DNA of 20,654 nucleotides from a virus, in IMG/VR virus record IMGVR_UViG_3300020051_000113, positions 1 through 20,654 of that record; one strand, 5' to 3'. Below, in pieces: positions 1 through 6,979 of this stretch. A program made the position numbers and the translations under genes. Under the pieces are notes generated by a model. The model searched no databases. It saw only the letters and a list, made by a program, of their open reading frames with translations, and had not been told where the DNA came from. Numbering within the stretch: the first letter of the stretch is position 1; every line of letters begins with the position of its first letter.

Positions 1-2
1 AT

Positions 3-815
3 GCTACCGCAGATGTTCCTGTAGGCGGCGAATATATGAATGTTAAAAAACTGTTTCCTAAGAAAAAGAAAAAGAAAACATATGAAGATATGTTTCAAGG
101 ACTTAATCCTAAGTCAGAAATATATGTAGATATGGACGGAGTACTCGCAGACTTTTTTGGCGAGTGGAAAAGACTAGTTGGCAAAGATTGGCGCGAACTA
201 GGTAAAGATGAAATTGAACCAGCACTTAAAAAAATTAGAGACGAAAAGGATTTTTGGTTAAACATTCCTTTTACTTCTAATGCTAAAAATTTACTTGGTA
301 TTATTAAACAAGTAAAAGGCGATTACAAAATTCTAAGTTCACCATTAGCAAATGATCCTAATTCAGAACCACATAAGCGTGAATGGATTAAAAAGAATTT
401 AGACTTCTTCCCGCCAAGCGAAGTCATCATAACAAAGGATAAGGCGAAGTATGCTACTAACTCCGACGGCACACCTAATATCCTAATTGACGATTATGGT
501 GTAAACATAAGTGCGTGGGAAAGTGCCGGAGGCATAGGGTTCAAACACAAGGATCACAAGTTTGAACGTACTGCTAAAAAATTAAAAGCAGAGATAGAAG
601 AAAACTTTCAACATTTAGTTAGAGAACATATTGAAGAAAACTTTGCAGATGGTAAGAAAAAAGGTAAAAGCAGACCAGGACGTGTAAAACGTGCAGGTGC
701 TAGTTGTAACGGGTCCGTTACATCATTACGTAAAAAAGCAAAGAACGCATCAGGCGAACGTGCAAAGATGTACCACTGGTGTGCTAATATGAAAAGCGGA
801 AAGAAGAAGAAATAA
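3..815 (+). CDS. HAD-type 5'(3')-nucleotidase-like protein with basic C-terminal domain (5' partial)
   Basis: The first ATG is at 36, but the frame is open to the left edge and that ATG has no convincing ribosome site, so the gene probably begins upstream. Numbering from ATG 36, residues 30-41 (YVDMDGVLADFF) are HAD motif I with D32 and D34. SSP at 101-103 fits motif II, the lysines in TKDKAK near 133-138 motif III, and ILIDDYG with D152/D153 motif IV. This is the pattern of phage and bacterial 5'-nucleotidase (NT5C-type) deoxyribonucleotidases, which dephosphorylate dNMPs. Residues 205-259 form a separate very basic tail with two cysteines (ASCNGSVT and YHWCANMKSG). I recall such tails from other marine T4-like phage proteins, but its role is unknown to me. 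A very lysine-rich stretch precedes the HAD domain. The fold is well supported; substrate and tail function are inference. Confidence 0.8.
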   Translation, partial: ATADVPVGGEYMNVKKLFPKKKKKKTYEDMFQGLNPKSEIYVDMDGVLADFFGEWKRLVGKDWRELGKDEIEPALKKIRDEKDFWLNIPFTSNAKNLLGIIKQVKGDYKILSSPLANDPNSEPHKREWIKKNLDFFPPSEVIITKDKAKYATNSDGTPNILIDDYGVNISAWESAGGIGFKHKDHKFERTAKKLKAEIEENFQHLVREHIEENFADGKKKGKSRPGRVKRAGASCNGSVTSLRKKAKNASGERAKMYHWCANMKSGKKKK

Positions 816-1015
816 TGTTTAGTAAACAATGTAAACTACACCTAGAGAAAGTAGGAGAAACTGGAACACAGCATATGCTTAAAGCACTTAAGACTGCTGT
901 AAAACTGCAATGCTTAGTACCTGCACTAATTGTACACAGTATTGCTCCAAGATTCTTTACAAATACAGCATCGCGTGTAATGAAGGATATATTAGATGGA
1001 AGAAATAGACATTAA
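815..1015 (+). CDS. small DUF6356-like membrane protein
   Basis: A 66-residue protein whose ATG overlaps the previous stop (TAATG). It starts with a short amphipathic segment (HLEKVGETGTQHMLKAL), then a hydrophobic stretch at about residues 28-48 ending in VHSIAPRFFTNTAS. The arrangement of an N-terminal 'H..vGeTy.qHm..Al' and a central helix followed by 'HaiaP.lF..TaS' is what I remember of the DUF6356 family, which is common in marine phages and some bacteria and has no assigned function. It is probably a single-pass membrane protein. Coding reality is supported by the overlap and by the pattern; the family assignment is from memory. Confidence 0.7.
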   Translation: MFSKQCKLHLEKVGETGTQHMLKALKTAVKLQCLVPALIVHSIAPRFFTNTASRVMKDILDGRNRH

Positions 1016-1121
1016 GCATTATGTTGCTAAATTAAAGGAACACGATGAAAAACGTCTTAGTTTTAATGAGCGTATGGCTTATTGGAAAAAGTATCTAGAA
1101 GAACGTAAACAGGCTAAATAG
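996..1121 (+). CDS. small hypothetical protein (41 aa)
   Basis: A short reading frame giving MEEIDIKHYVAKLKEHDEKR and so on, 41 residues, charged and probably helical. ATG 996 lies inside the end of the previous gene (20 nt overlap) and is preceded by a good ribosome site, AAGGA at 983-987, 8 nt upstream. It fills what would otherwise be a gap before 1126. It has no recognised domain; the size, charge and helical character resemble other small accessory phage peptides. It is probably translated, with function unknown. Confidence 0.6.
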   Translation: MEEIDIKHYVAKLKEHDEKRLSFNERMAYWKKYLEERKQAK

Positions 1122-1125
1122 TATT

Positions 1126-1557
1126 ATGAAACTGAGTGAATTATTTACAGAAGATAGCAGAACGTCTATTACTAAAGATAAAGCAGATTATGAAGCAAAG
1201 CGTAAAGCATTGCAGGATATTCAGTTGGATCCTGAAACACACAAAAGCGAAAAGTTAAAGAAAGAACTTATGCGCAGAAAGTTTGAATTAGAGAAAGAAG
1301 CAGGTGAAAAGGGTTATAAAAGCGAATCTGCAACAGCAGGCGCTACAGCAGCAGGTAGTATTGCTAGTGTTGAAGCACCGCATTTAAGCCCAGGTAAAGC
1401 ACGTGGTAAAAAGTCATATACAGGATCTCCGGGCAAAAGTGGTACAAAAGCACCACCACAACCTAAAGTAAATCAACCAAAAGCAGCCAACGGAACTGCC
1501 AAAAATGCGCTAGATATGAAGAATAGTATTTTTGGAGAGAATCCTGTAAGAAGATAA
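1126..1557 (+). CDS. conserved marine T4-like phage protein, possibly virion-associated
   Basis: A 143-residue protein with a charged helical N-terminus (MKLSELFTED, then KRKALQDIQ and KLKKELMRRKFELEKEAGEKG). A low-complexity second half is rich in Gly, Pro, Ala, Ser and Lys: SATAGATAAGSIASV, HLSPGKARGKKSYTGSPGKS, KAPPQPKV, and a closing LDMKNSIFGENP. I recall this 'ATAG..AGSIASV.. PHLSPGKARGKKSYTGSPGKSGTKAPPQPK' style of tail from several marine phage proteins, where it seems to act as a modular linker, but I cannot name the gene. The next gene is also lysine-rich and phage-specific. Function unknown; a structural or packaging-associated role is a guess from context. Confidence 0.6.
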   Translation: MKLSELFTEDSRTSITKDKADYEAKRKALQDIQLDPETHKSEKLKKELMRRKFELEKEAGEKGYKSESATAGATAAGSIASVEAPHLSPGKARGKKSYTGSPGKSGTKAPPQPKVNQPKAANGTAKNALDMKNSIFGENPVRR

Positions 1558-1560
1558 ATA
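1553..1560 (+). promoter_or_regulatory. late-promoter-like motif GATAAATA
   Basis: GATAAATA differs at one base from the T4 late promoter element TATAAATA. It overlaps the stop of the gene before and lies 22 nt upstream of ATG 1582, a reasonable distance for a late transcript start and a short leader with GAGGAA at 1571-1576. The same octamer recurs at 18479-18486, also just before a gene. Confidence 0.4.
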
Positions 1561-1581
1561 CTTCTATAGAGAGGAACAACT

Positions 1582-2589
1582 ATGGACAATAGAGAATTAT
1601 TAAAAAAATTATATGAGATCGATCCTACTACGCCAAAAGAGGATTTGAATCGTTTAACAGAATTAGCAGAATCAACAGGTATATTTGTACAGCCTACTGA
1701 TACAAAACTTATGGAAGCAGCACAAAACGTTGCTCCGAGAGACGAAGTAAATGATATTACAAAACTTGCAGGTGTTACTGTTCCTCAAACAAAGCAAGTT
1801 GTAACTGAGTCCAAAGTTGAAGAAGCAAAGCCAGACTACATTGACATCGATGGCGACGGTGACAAAAAAGAGCCTATGAAGAAGGCTGCTAAAGATGCTA
1901 AGAAAAAGAAAAAAGTAGACGAAGCAGAGCAAGTAATTAAAGCAGAGAAGAAAGCAAAATTACCTAGCAAGAAAAGCATTTTAATGATGTGCAGTAAAGG
2001 TATGTCAGTAAAAGAAATGTGTGAAGCACATCCAGATTGTGATCAAGAGAAACTAAAAGAAATGTGTGAATCTTGTATGGAAGAATACAAGAAGAAAAAA
2101 GACGAGTCAGTTTCTTTTGTAGATATGGAAGGCGAAATTGTAGAAGCAAAATCCGCTGCTCAAAAGAAAGCACAAGAAAAATTTAAGAATATGGTCAAAG
2201 GCAAAAAGTCCGACGATAAAGAAATGGACGAAGGTGCGTATGGCAAGAAGAAAAAGAAAACTGTAAAAGAATCAGCAGAGCCTAAAGAAACTAAAATGTC
2301 ATTTGTAGAGATGATGAAATTAGTAAAAGAAAGCGGTGGACAACAAGCAATTGATCCTATGGACGATATCCTTTGGAATTGGGCTAACAGAGTTGCTGCT
2401 TCTAAAATTGAAGAGTCAAACAAACAAGAAATTTTTGCTGCAATGCTTTATGAAAGAAACGGTGGACGTTTTGAAATGTATGACGTTGTAGAAAAAAGTC
2501 TTACAGAAAATAAAGACTGCAACTGCGGACCAGAATGTGACTGCAAAGGCAAATGCGATGATAATTGCAACTGCGGACCAGACTGCTAA
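1582..2589 (+). CDS. lysine-rich phage protein with DxDxDG loop and cysteine-rich C-terminal tail
   Basis: A 335-residue, highly charged protein. ATG 1582 follows GAGGAA by 5 nt. Residues 88-93 (DIDGDG) form an EF-hand/dockerin-like calcium loop motif, followed by a KEPMKKAAKDAKKKKK run. A middle segment carries five cysteines (MMCSKG, KEMCEAHPDC, KEMCESC), perhaps metal-binding. The last 23 residues (313-335) hold eight cysteines in CNC, CDC and CxxxC spacings, resembling a small metallothionein-like tail, and are encoded partly by a 17-bp direct repeat. I recall 'DIDGDG...EPMKKA' segments from marine phage structural or scaffold-like proteins, but cannot assign this one. A strong terminator follows 21 nt after the stop, so this closes the upstream transcription unit. 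Confidence 0.6.
   Translation: MDNRELLKKLYEIDPTTPKEDLNRLTELAESTGIFVQPTDTKLMEAAQNVAPRDEVNDITKLAGVTVPQTKQVVTESKVEEAKPDYIDIDGDGDKKEPMKKAAKDAKKKKKVDEAEQVIKAEKKAKLPSKKSILMMCSKGMSVKEMCEAHPDCDQEKLKEMCESCMEEYKKKKDESVSFVDMEGEIVEAKSAAQKKAQEKFKNMVKGKKSDDKEMDEGAYGKKKKKTVKESAEPKETKMSFVEMMKLVKESGGQQAIDPMDDILWNWANRVAASKIEESNKQEIFAAMLYERNGGRFEMYDVVEKSLTENKDCNCGPECDCKGKCDDNCNCGPDC
2518..2582 (+). repeat. 17-bp direct repeat pair encoding the Cys-rich tail
   Basis: TGCAACTGCGGACCAGA occurs exactly at 2518-2534 and again at 2566-2582, in the same reading frame, encoding CNCGPE and CNCGPD. The near-identity at DNA level suggests a recent internal duplication of a cysteine-rich unit. Confidence 0.8.
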
Positions 2590-2610
2590 TTAATTTAACC
2601 AAAATTATAT

Positions 2611-2644
2611 AAAAAGCCAGTTAAACACTTGACTGGCTTTTTTT
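2611..2644 (+). terminator. rho-independent terminator
   Basis: An AAAAAGCCAGT arm at 2611-2621 pairs with ACTGGCTTTTT at 2632-2642 around a 10-nt loop, and the right arm runs into a tract of seven T (2638-2644). It sits 21 nt after the stop of the Cys-rich protein gene. The A-tract on the left would also let it extend as a U:A-stabilised stem. Confidence 0.88.
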
Positions 2645-2657
2645 GTGACTATATAAT
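2629..2657 (+). promoter_or_regulatory. sigma70-type promoter overlapping the terminator
   Basis: TTGACT (2629-2634) and TATAAT (2652-2657) are separated by exactly 17 nt. The -35 box lies in the loop and right arm of the terminator hairpin. Predicted start is near 2664, giving a short leader with AGGAG at 2672-2676 before ATG 2686. Confidence 0.85.
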
Positions 2658-2685
2658 ACTAAAACACTAACAGGAGTATTATTTT

Positions 2686-2982
2686 ATGACAGCAAGATCA
2701 AGTTACGGGCCTGAAGAAAAAGCAAAACTAGAACGTTTAATCAAAGAGGGTTCTAACGTGTTGCGTGAAGTAGAAGACCTAAACGAAGGACTTAAAGATA
2801 CTGTAAAAGCAGTAGCAGAAGAACTTCAAATTAAACCTAGCACAATCAATAAAGCAATTAAAATTGCACATAAAGGTGACTGGCAAAAGCACGAAGAAGA
2901 ATGGACAGAGATTGAAAGTATCTTAGGCATTACTAAGAACTTACCAGATGATGTGTCCGGTCCACGTGCGGACGACGAATAA
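2686..2982 (+). CDS. dsbA: DsbA-like double-stranded DNA-binding protein
   Basis: A 98-residue protein with a good ribosome site (AGGAG, 9 nt before the ATG) and its own strong promoter. The core RLIKEGSNVLREVEDLNEGL, then KDTVKAVAEELQIKPSTINKAIKIAHKGD, matches the pattern of the phage DsbA family: T4 DsbA has LAKFIKEAS, LIKDIR and RAKDELGVDG, then MFNRLLALYHKD. T4 DsbA binds double-stranded DNA and is connected with late-gene transcription; it is unrelated to the periplasmic disulfide isomerase of the same name. The KPSTINKAIKIA segment looks helix-turn-helix-like. The C-terminus is acidic (SGPRADDE). The next gene starts immediately at the stop codon. Family assignment is by remembered pattern and size; I rate it likely. 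Confidence 0.72.
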   Translation: MTARSSYGPEEKAKLERLIKEGSNVLREVEDLNEGLKDTVKAVAEELQIKPSTINKAIKIAHKGDWQKHEEEWTEIESILGITKNLPDDVSGPRADDE

Positions 2983-3264
2983 TTGGAAAAGATCAAAAAC
3001 TTTTGGGTAAACAGTTACCAAAGCGACAAAGTTGCATTTGGTTTTGAACTTGTGAGTTTTATCTTTACAGTAGGTGCAAGTATGACACTTGCTCTTACAG
3101 CAAGGGATCCTAATATGCTAATTGTGTACCCAGGGTTCTTTGTAGGTAGTATTACTCAATGCTACGCATCTTTACGTAGAGGTGCTGCTTGGGTAACACT
3201 ATTAACTTTTTACTTTGCTTGTGTAAACGTATTCGGTTATGCTGTAGCGGCTAACTGGATCTAG
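2983..3264 (+). CDS. small three-helix membrane protein
   Basis: A 93-residue protein starting with TTG directly after the previous stop (TAATTG). No earlier ATG exists, and the next in-frame ATG would remove most of the first helix. Three hydrophobic segments are visible: about 19-39 (ending in GASMTLALTA), 45-63 (MLIVYPGFFVGSITQCYAS) and 68-90 (AAWVTLLTFYFACVNVFGYA). A charged N-terminus (MEKIKNFWVNSYQSDKVA) suggests a membrane-anchored protein with a cytoplasmic head. I recall similar small proteins in cyanophages beside other tiny genes but know no function. It is probably co-transcribed with the DsbA-like gene from the promoter at 2629. Confidence 0.7.
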   Translation: MEKIKNFWVNSYQSDKVAFGFELVSFIFTVGASMTLALTARDPNMLIVYPGFFVGSITQCYASLRRGAAWVTLLTFYFACVNVFGYAVAANWI

Positions 3265-3275
3265 AAAGGACTACA

Positions 3276-3452
3276 ATGCCTAAATTATATCACTTTACTA
3301 TGGATAACAACGAAGTATATGAAGTCGTTGCAATGGACTTCAAAGATGCTTGTCTTACATTAGAAGAACAAGAACCAAACATCAATGTAAAGGATTTGCT
3401 AATGGTTGAAGAACATCCAACACCAAATCCTCTTGTAGATACAATCCACTAA
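3276..3452 (+). CDS. small hypothetical protein (58 aa)
   Basis: The frame encodes MPKLYHFTMDNNEVYEVVAM, then DFKDACLTLEEQ and NVKDLLMVEEHPTPN. A strong ribosome site, AAAGGA at 3265-3270, lies 5 nt before the ATG. The pattern of a short beta-hairpin followed by an 'A.DfkdA...l' helix is common in small phage and bacterial proteins that start 'yhFt.ddn..yev.A.d..dA'. I cannot name the family. It fills the space between the membrane gene and the promoter at 3462. Confidence 0.7.
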   Translation: MPKLYHFTMDNNEVYEVVAMDFKDACLTLEEQEPNINVKDLLMVEEHPTPNPLVDTIH

Positions 3453-3461
3453 AATAAACAC

Positions 3462-3490
3462 TTGACAACAGGATATAGTTGTGTTATTAT
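3462..3490 (+). promoter_or_regulatory. sigma70-type promoter
   Basis: TTGACA (3462-3467), a 17-nt spacer and TATTAT (3485-3490). The predicted start near 3497 is only about 4 nt before ATG 3501, so the first gene would be leaderless or use a later start. Confidence 0.75.
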
Positions 3491-3500
3491 ATAAACAATT

Positions 3501-3695
3501 ATGTCTAAAAGGAAAGAATACACAACATTCGACCCACGTATCCATTTCAAAGGTGGAGGAGGATCAGGTTACCAAATGAAGAAAACTAAGAAGAATAAAA
3601 AGCCGCAACAGACTGGCAAGGGCCCAACCCAAGACGGTCTAGAGATTGCAAAAGTTTTTGGTTGGGATGTAGGAAAGATTGCAAATGTCAAATAA
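3501..3695 (+). CDS. small basic hypothetical protein
   Basis: A 64-residue protein, MSKRKEYTTFDPRIHFKGGG and onward, with a glycine-rich segment (KGGGGSGYQ) and a lysine-rich one (KKTKKNKKPQQTGKG), ending GWDVGKIANVK. ATG 3501 has no ribosome site and lies almost at the predicted transcript start; the in-frame ATG at 3576 has an AGGAGG-like stretch upstream but with long spacing. I keep 3501 because the N-terminal half looks like real protein. It overlaps the next gene by 11 nt. The basic, low-complexity middle could contact nucleic acid; that is a guess. Family not recognised. Confidence 0.6.
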   Translation: MSKRKEYTTFDPRIHFKGGGGSGYQMKKTKKNKKPQQTGKGPTQDGLEIAKVFGWDVGKIANVK

Positions 3696-3975
3696 AGAAC
3701 TTATTGTGTCTAATCATATTGGTCCAGGCGGCGAACCTGCTGATAGAATTTATGGTAATCTAAATGGCAATGTTAGATTAGTAAATGCTGATTACACAAG
3801 TTACAAAGGTAACATTAAAAGAAAGCGTATCTATAAAAAGAGTGTAATTGACGGAACTAACATTACAACGCACATTTATGTAACGGACGATGGACGTTAT
3901 TTTGATAATGGCGGTATGCCTATTTTGAAACCTGATAATATAGAAGAGGATGATAATGACAGTACAAGTGAGTAA
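3685..3975 (+). CDS. hypothetical protein
   Basis: A 96-residue protein starting at ATG 3685, chosen because AGGAAAG (3671-3677) lies 7 nt upstream; a TTG at 3679 in the same frame lacks that spacing. Visible features are an N-terminal SNHIGPGGEPADRIYGNLNG, a beta-rich middle (NVRLVNADYTSY, THIYVTDDGRYFDNGG) and an acidic end (NIEEDDNDSTSE). Overlaps both neighbours, as is usual for this compact cluster. No domain recognised. Confidence 0.65.
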   Translation: MSNKELIVSNHIGPGGEPADRIYGNLNGNVRLVNADYTSYKGNIKRKRIYKKSVIDGTNITTHIYVTDDGRYFDNGGMPILKPDNIEEDDNDSTSE

Positions 3976-4210
3976 ACCATATCAACCATTAGCGTGGTCA
4001 GGCACTACAGTATTGCTTACAGCGGCAGTGCTTATAAGTGCATTTCCAAATGAAATGTACGGAGTGTATGGTTTCTTTTTTGCTTCTGTTATTTGGACAG
4101 TGGTAGGTGTGTTGTGGAAAGAAAAAAGTTTAATTGTTTTGAACGGAGTTCTTTCCTTAATTTATACATACGGAGTCACAAAACATTTACTAAGTGTTTT
4201 TACAGGATAA
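3956..4210 (+). CDS. small membrane protein
   Basis: An 84-residue protein. ATG 3956 is preferred over ATG 3950 because AGAAGAGG (3942-3949) is then 6 nt away. Hydrophobic segments lie at about 13-31 (WSGTTVLLTAAVLISAF), 34-54 (MYGVYGFFFASVIWTVVGVLW) and 58-74 (SLIVLNGVLSLIYTYGV). The middle of the family is typical of small inner-membrane proteins with short polar loops. It overlaps the previous gene by 20 nt and precedes DNA polymerase in the same unit. Function unknown. Confidence 0.65.
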   Translation: MTVQVSKPYQPLAWSGTTVLLTAAVLISAFPNEMYGVYGFFFASVIWTVVGVLWKEKSLIVLNGVLSLIYTYGVTKHLLSVFTG

Positions 4211-4215
4211 GTAAT

Positions 4216-4293
4216 ATGAAGATGGTAAAGTCGGCCAATAAGCGACACGTTGGTATTTGCAAGCCTGAAATTGCATACAAGGAGAACAAATGA
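4216..4293 (+). CDS. possible 25-aa peptide translationally coupled to DNA polymerase
   Basis: ATG 4216 opens a 25-codon frame, MKMVKSANKRHVGICKPEIA and five more residues, whose stop overlaps the DNA polymerase start as ATGA. AGGA at 4203-4206 lies 9 nt upstream. The peptide is basic and has no known match in my memory. It could be a real small gene or a leader whose translation helps polymerase start; it could also be chance. Confidence 0.35.
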   Translation: MKMVKSANKRHVGICKPEIAYKENK

Positions 4294-6953
4294 GCTACGT
4301 AGATGCATTCTATGATCGCGGTGAAGACACAATCAGAGTTGTCGAGCGAAAAGACGGAAAACGTGTATTCCACGAATACAATCCAAGACACATATTTTAT
4401 TTCCCAGACCAAAGAGGTAAGTATCAAAGTATTTACGGGGAACCACTGTCGCGAGTAAACGCAAAGAATATTAAAGAACTGCGTAAAGAACTTGCAATTC
4501 ATTCAAACAAAAAATTATATGAAAGCGATATAAATCCAATTTATCGATGTTTAGAAGACAACTACTTAAATGTTGATGCTCCTAAACTAAATGTAGCGTT
4601 TTGGGATATCGAGGTTGACTTTGATCCTGAGCGTGGATATGCATCTCCAGAAGATGCATTTATGCCTATTACATCAATTGCTGTACACTTGCAGTGGATG
4701 GATGAACTAATTTGTTTAGCGATTCCTCCAAAGACTCTAAGTATGGAAGAAGCACATAAAGCAATTGAAGGTATTCCTAATACTATACTGTATGACAATG
4801 AAGCAGATATGCTTGATGCGTTTTTAGATCTTATACAAGATGCTGACGTACTAAGTGGCTGGAACAGTGAAGGTTATGATATGCCTTACACTGTTAACCG
4901 TATTATCAAAGTTTTAAGTGCAGATGATACTAGACGTTTATGTTTGTGGGATCAAAAACCTAAGAAAAGAACATATGAAAAGTTTGGTAAAGAATCAACT
5001 ACATATGATCTAATTGGGCGTGTACACGTTGATAGTTTAGAACTTTACAGAAAGTATAACTATGAAGAACGACATACATACAGACTAGATGCTATTGGTG
5101 AACTAGAGATTGGCGAGAAAAAGACTGTTTATGAAGGTAGTCTTGATGCTCTTTATAACAATGACTTTAGAACATTTATTGAATACAACAGACAAGATAC
5201 TGCACTACTTGACAAACTAGATAAAAAACTAAAGTTTATTGATCTTGCAAATACTATTGCACACGAAAATACAGTGCTTATACAAACAACAATGGGTGCT
5301 GTTGCTGTTACAGAACAAGGTATTATCAACGAAGCACACAGACGTGGAATGATTGTTCCCAACAGAGTGAAACGTGAGCCAGGCAGTGAGCCTGCGGCAG
5401 GTGCTTATGTTGCATATCCTAAGAAAGGTATTCACGAATGGATAGGTAGTGTTGACTTGAATTCACTGTATCCATCTGTTATTAGAGCATTGAATATGGG
5501 TCCTGAAACAGTTGTTGGACAGTTGCGACAAGATGGTACTAAAGCACATATTGAAGGACAAATGGCAAAAGGCAAATCATTTGCTTCTGCTTGGGAAGGT
5601 ATGTTTGGCAGTGTAGAATATTCAAGTGTAATGGATAAAGAAGTTAGTAGAGAAATTACTATTGACTGGGAACGTGGCGGAGAAGATAAAATTAGTGCCG
5701 CACAAGTTTATGACTTAATTTATGAAAGCAACCAGCCTTGGATGCTTAGTGCTAACGGCACAATCTTTACATATGAAAAAGAAGGAGTCATTCCAGGACT
5801 GCTAACACGTTGGTATAAAGAACGTAAAGAAATGCAGGCGAAGCAGAAAGAAAGTCAAAATGCAGGGAACAAAATTGAAGAAGAATACTGGGCAAAAAGG
5901 CAGTTGGTTAAGAAGATTCTACTTAACAGTTTGTATGGTGCTATTCTTAATCCTGGTTGTAGGTTTTTCGACAATAGGATTGGTCAAAGTGTTACACTTA
6001 CAGGCAGATCCATTACACAGCATATGGCTGCAAAGATCAATGAGATAATTACTGGCACTTATGATCATACAGGTAAAGCAATTGTATATGGTGATACTGA
6101 TTCTACATACTTCAGCGCATATAGTACACTAAAGAAAGATATTGAAGCAGGTGCTATTCCTTGGACAAAAGATAGTGTTATGGAGTTGTATGATACAATT
6201 GGTGAGAATACTAACTCTACGTTTCCGAAGTTTATGAGTGATGCATTTCACTGCCCTAAGAAGCGTTCAGAAGTTATTGCTGCTGCTAGAGAGATTGTTG
6301 CAAGTAAAGGCTTGTTCATTACAAAGAAACGTTATGCAGTTCTTTACTATGACATTGAAGGCTTTAGAACAGATACAGAAGGCAAGCCAGGTAAAATTAA
6401 AGCAATGGGTCTTGATCTTAAACGTTCAGATACTCCAGTTGTTATACAAGATTTCTTAAGCAATGTGTTAGAAATGGTACTGTCCGGTAAAGAGAAAGAA
6501 GCAGTACTAGATTACATTACAGAATTTAGAACAGAATTTAAGTCACGTCCAGGTTGGGAGAAAGGTTCTCCAAAACGTGCAAACAAGATCACAGAGTATG
6601 AAGCAAAGGAAAAGAAAGCAGGCAAAGTGAATATGCCTGGACACGTAAGAGCAAGTATCAATTGGATGACGCTTAAACGTATGAACGGAGACAAATACTC
6701 TATGAATATTACAGATGGTGCAAAAGTTATTGTCTGTAAGGTAAAGGACAATCCAATGGGCTATACAAGTATTGCATATCCTGTGGATGAGTTGCGTTTG
6801 CCTGAATGGTTCAAAGATTTGCCATTTGATGACGCAACAATGGAAAATACAGTGATTGATGAAAAACTCAAGAACTTGATTGGTGTATTGGAGTGGGATA
6901 TAAGTTCAACCCGTTCCGATAATAATTTTAACAATTTGTTTGATTTTGAGTAA
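4290..6953 (+). CDS. 43: T4-like family B DNA polymerase (gp43)
   Basis: An 887-residue protein, close to T4 gp43 (898). AAGGAG at 4279-4284 sits 5 nt before the ATG. The 3'-5' exonuclease site is visible as FWDIEVDFDP with D106 and E108, followed by Exo II (SGWNSEGYDMPY) and Exo III (EYNRQDTALL). Polymerase motif A is SVDLNSLYPSVIRALNMGPET with D389, motif B KKILLNSLYGAI around 541-552, and motif C YGDTDS with D602 and D604. All catalytic residues are present, so it should be an active replicative polymerase with proofreading. The C-terminal end, NNFNNLFDFE, has the hydrophobic character of a sliding-clamp-binding tail, and the clamp gene is next. No intein or frameshift is seen. Confidence 0.97.
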   Translation: MSYVDAFYDRGEDTIRVVERKDGKRVFHEYNPRHIFYFPDQRGKYQSIYGEPLSRVNAKNIKELRKELAIHSNKKLYESDINPIYRCLEDNYLNVDAPKLNVAFWDIEVDFDPERGYASPEDAFMPITSIAVHLQWMDELICLAIPPKTLSMEEAHKAIEGIPNTILYDNEADMLDAFLDLIQDADVLSGWNSEGYDMPYTVNRIIKVLSADDTRRLCLWDQKPKKRTYEKFGKESTTYDLIGRVHVDSLELYRKYNYEERHTYRLDAIGELEIGEKKTVYEGSLDALYNNDFRTFIEYNRQDTALLDKLDKKLKFIDLANTIAHENTVLIQTTMGAVAVTEQGIINEAHRRGMIVPNRVKREPGSEPAAGAYVAYPKKGIHEWIGSVDLNSLYPSVIRALNMGPETVVGQLRQDGTKAHIEGQMAKGKSFASAWEGMFGSVEYSSVMDKEVSREITIDWERGGEDKISAAQVYDLIYESNQPWMLSANGTIFTYEKEGVIPGLLTRWYKERKEMQAKQKESQNAGNKIEEEYWAKRQLVKKILLNSLYGAILNPGCRFFDNRIGQSVTLTGRSITQHMAAKINEIITGTYDHTGKAIVYGDTDSTYFSAYSTLKKDIEAGAIPWTKDSVMELYDTIGENTNSTFPKFMSDAFHCPKKRSEVIAAAREIVASKGLFITKKRYAVLYYDIEGFRTDTEGKPGKIKAMGLDLKRSDTPVVIQDFLSNVLEMVLSGKEKEAVLDYITEFRTEFKSRPGWEKGSPKRANKITEYEAKEKKAGKVNMPGHVRASINWMTLKRMNGDKYSMNITDGAKVIVCKVKDNPMGYTSIAYPVDELRLPEWFKDLPFDDATMENTVIDEKLKNLIGVLEWDISSTRSDNNFNNLFDFE

Positions 6954-6979
6954 AAAAATTCTTGCACTTTCAATCAAAC
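6938..6979 (+). repeat. inverted repeat flanking the clamp promoter -35 box
   Basis: GTTTGATT (6938-6945) and AATCAAAC (6972-6979) are perfect 8-bp complements around a 26-nt centre that holds the polymerase stop codon and the TTGCAC -35 box. There is no T-tract after it, so it is not a standard terminator; it may be an operator-like site or chance. Confidence 0.4.

Noticed and set aside
1672-1932. Open frames on the minus strand, here and at many other places
   Set aside because: They lie wholly inside well-supported + strand genes, have odd Cys/Ser/Leu-rich composition, and lack ribosome sites; they mirror the codon use of the + strand.
4093-4215. Longer frame running into the 25-aa peptide before DNA polymerase
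   Set aside because: It lies out of frame inside the membrane-protein gene and reads as non-natural sequence; only the end part from 4216 is kept as a weak candidate.
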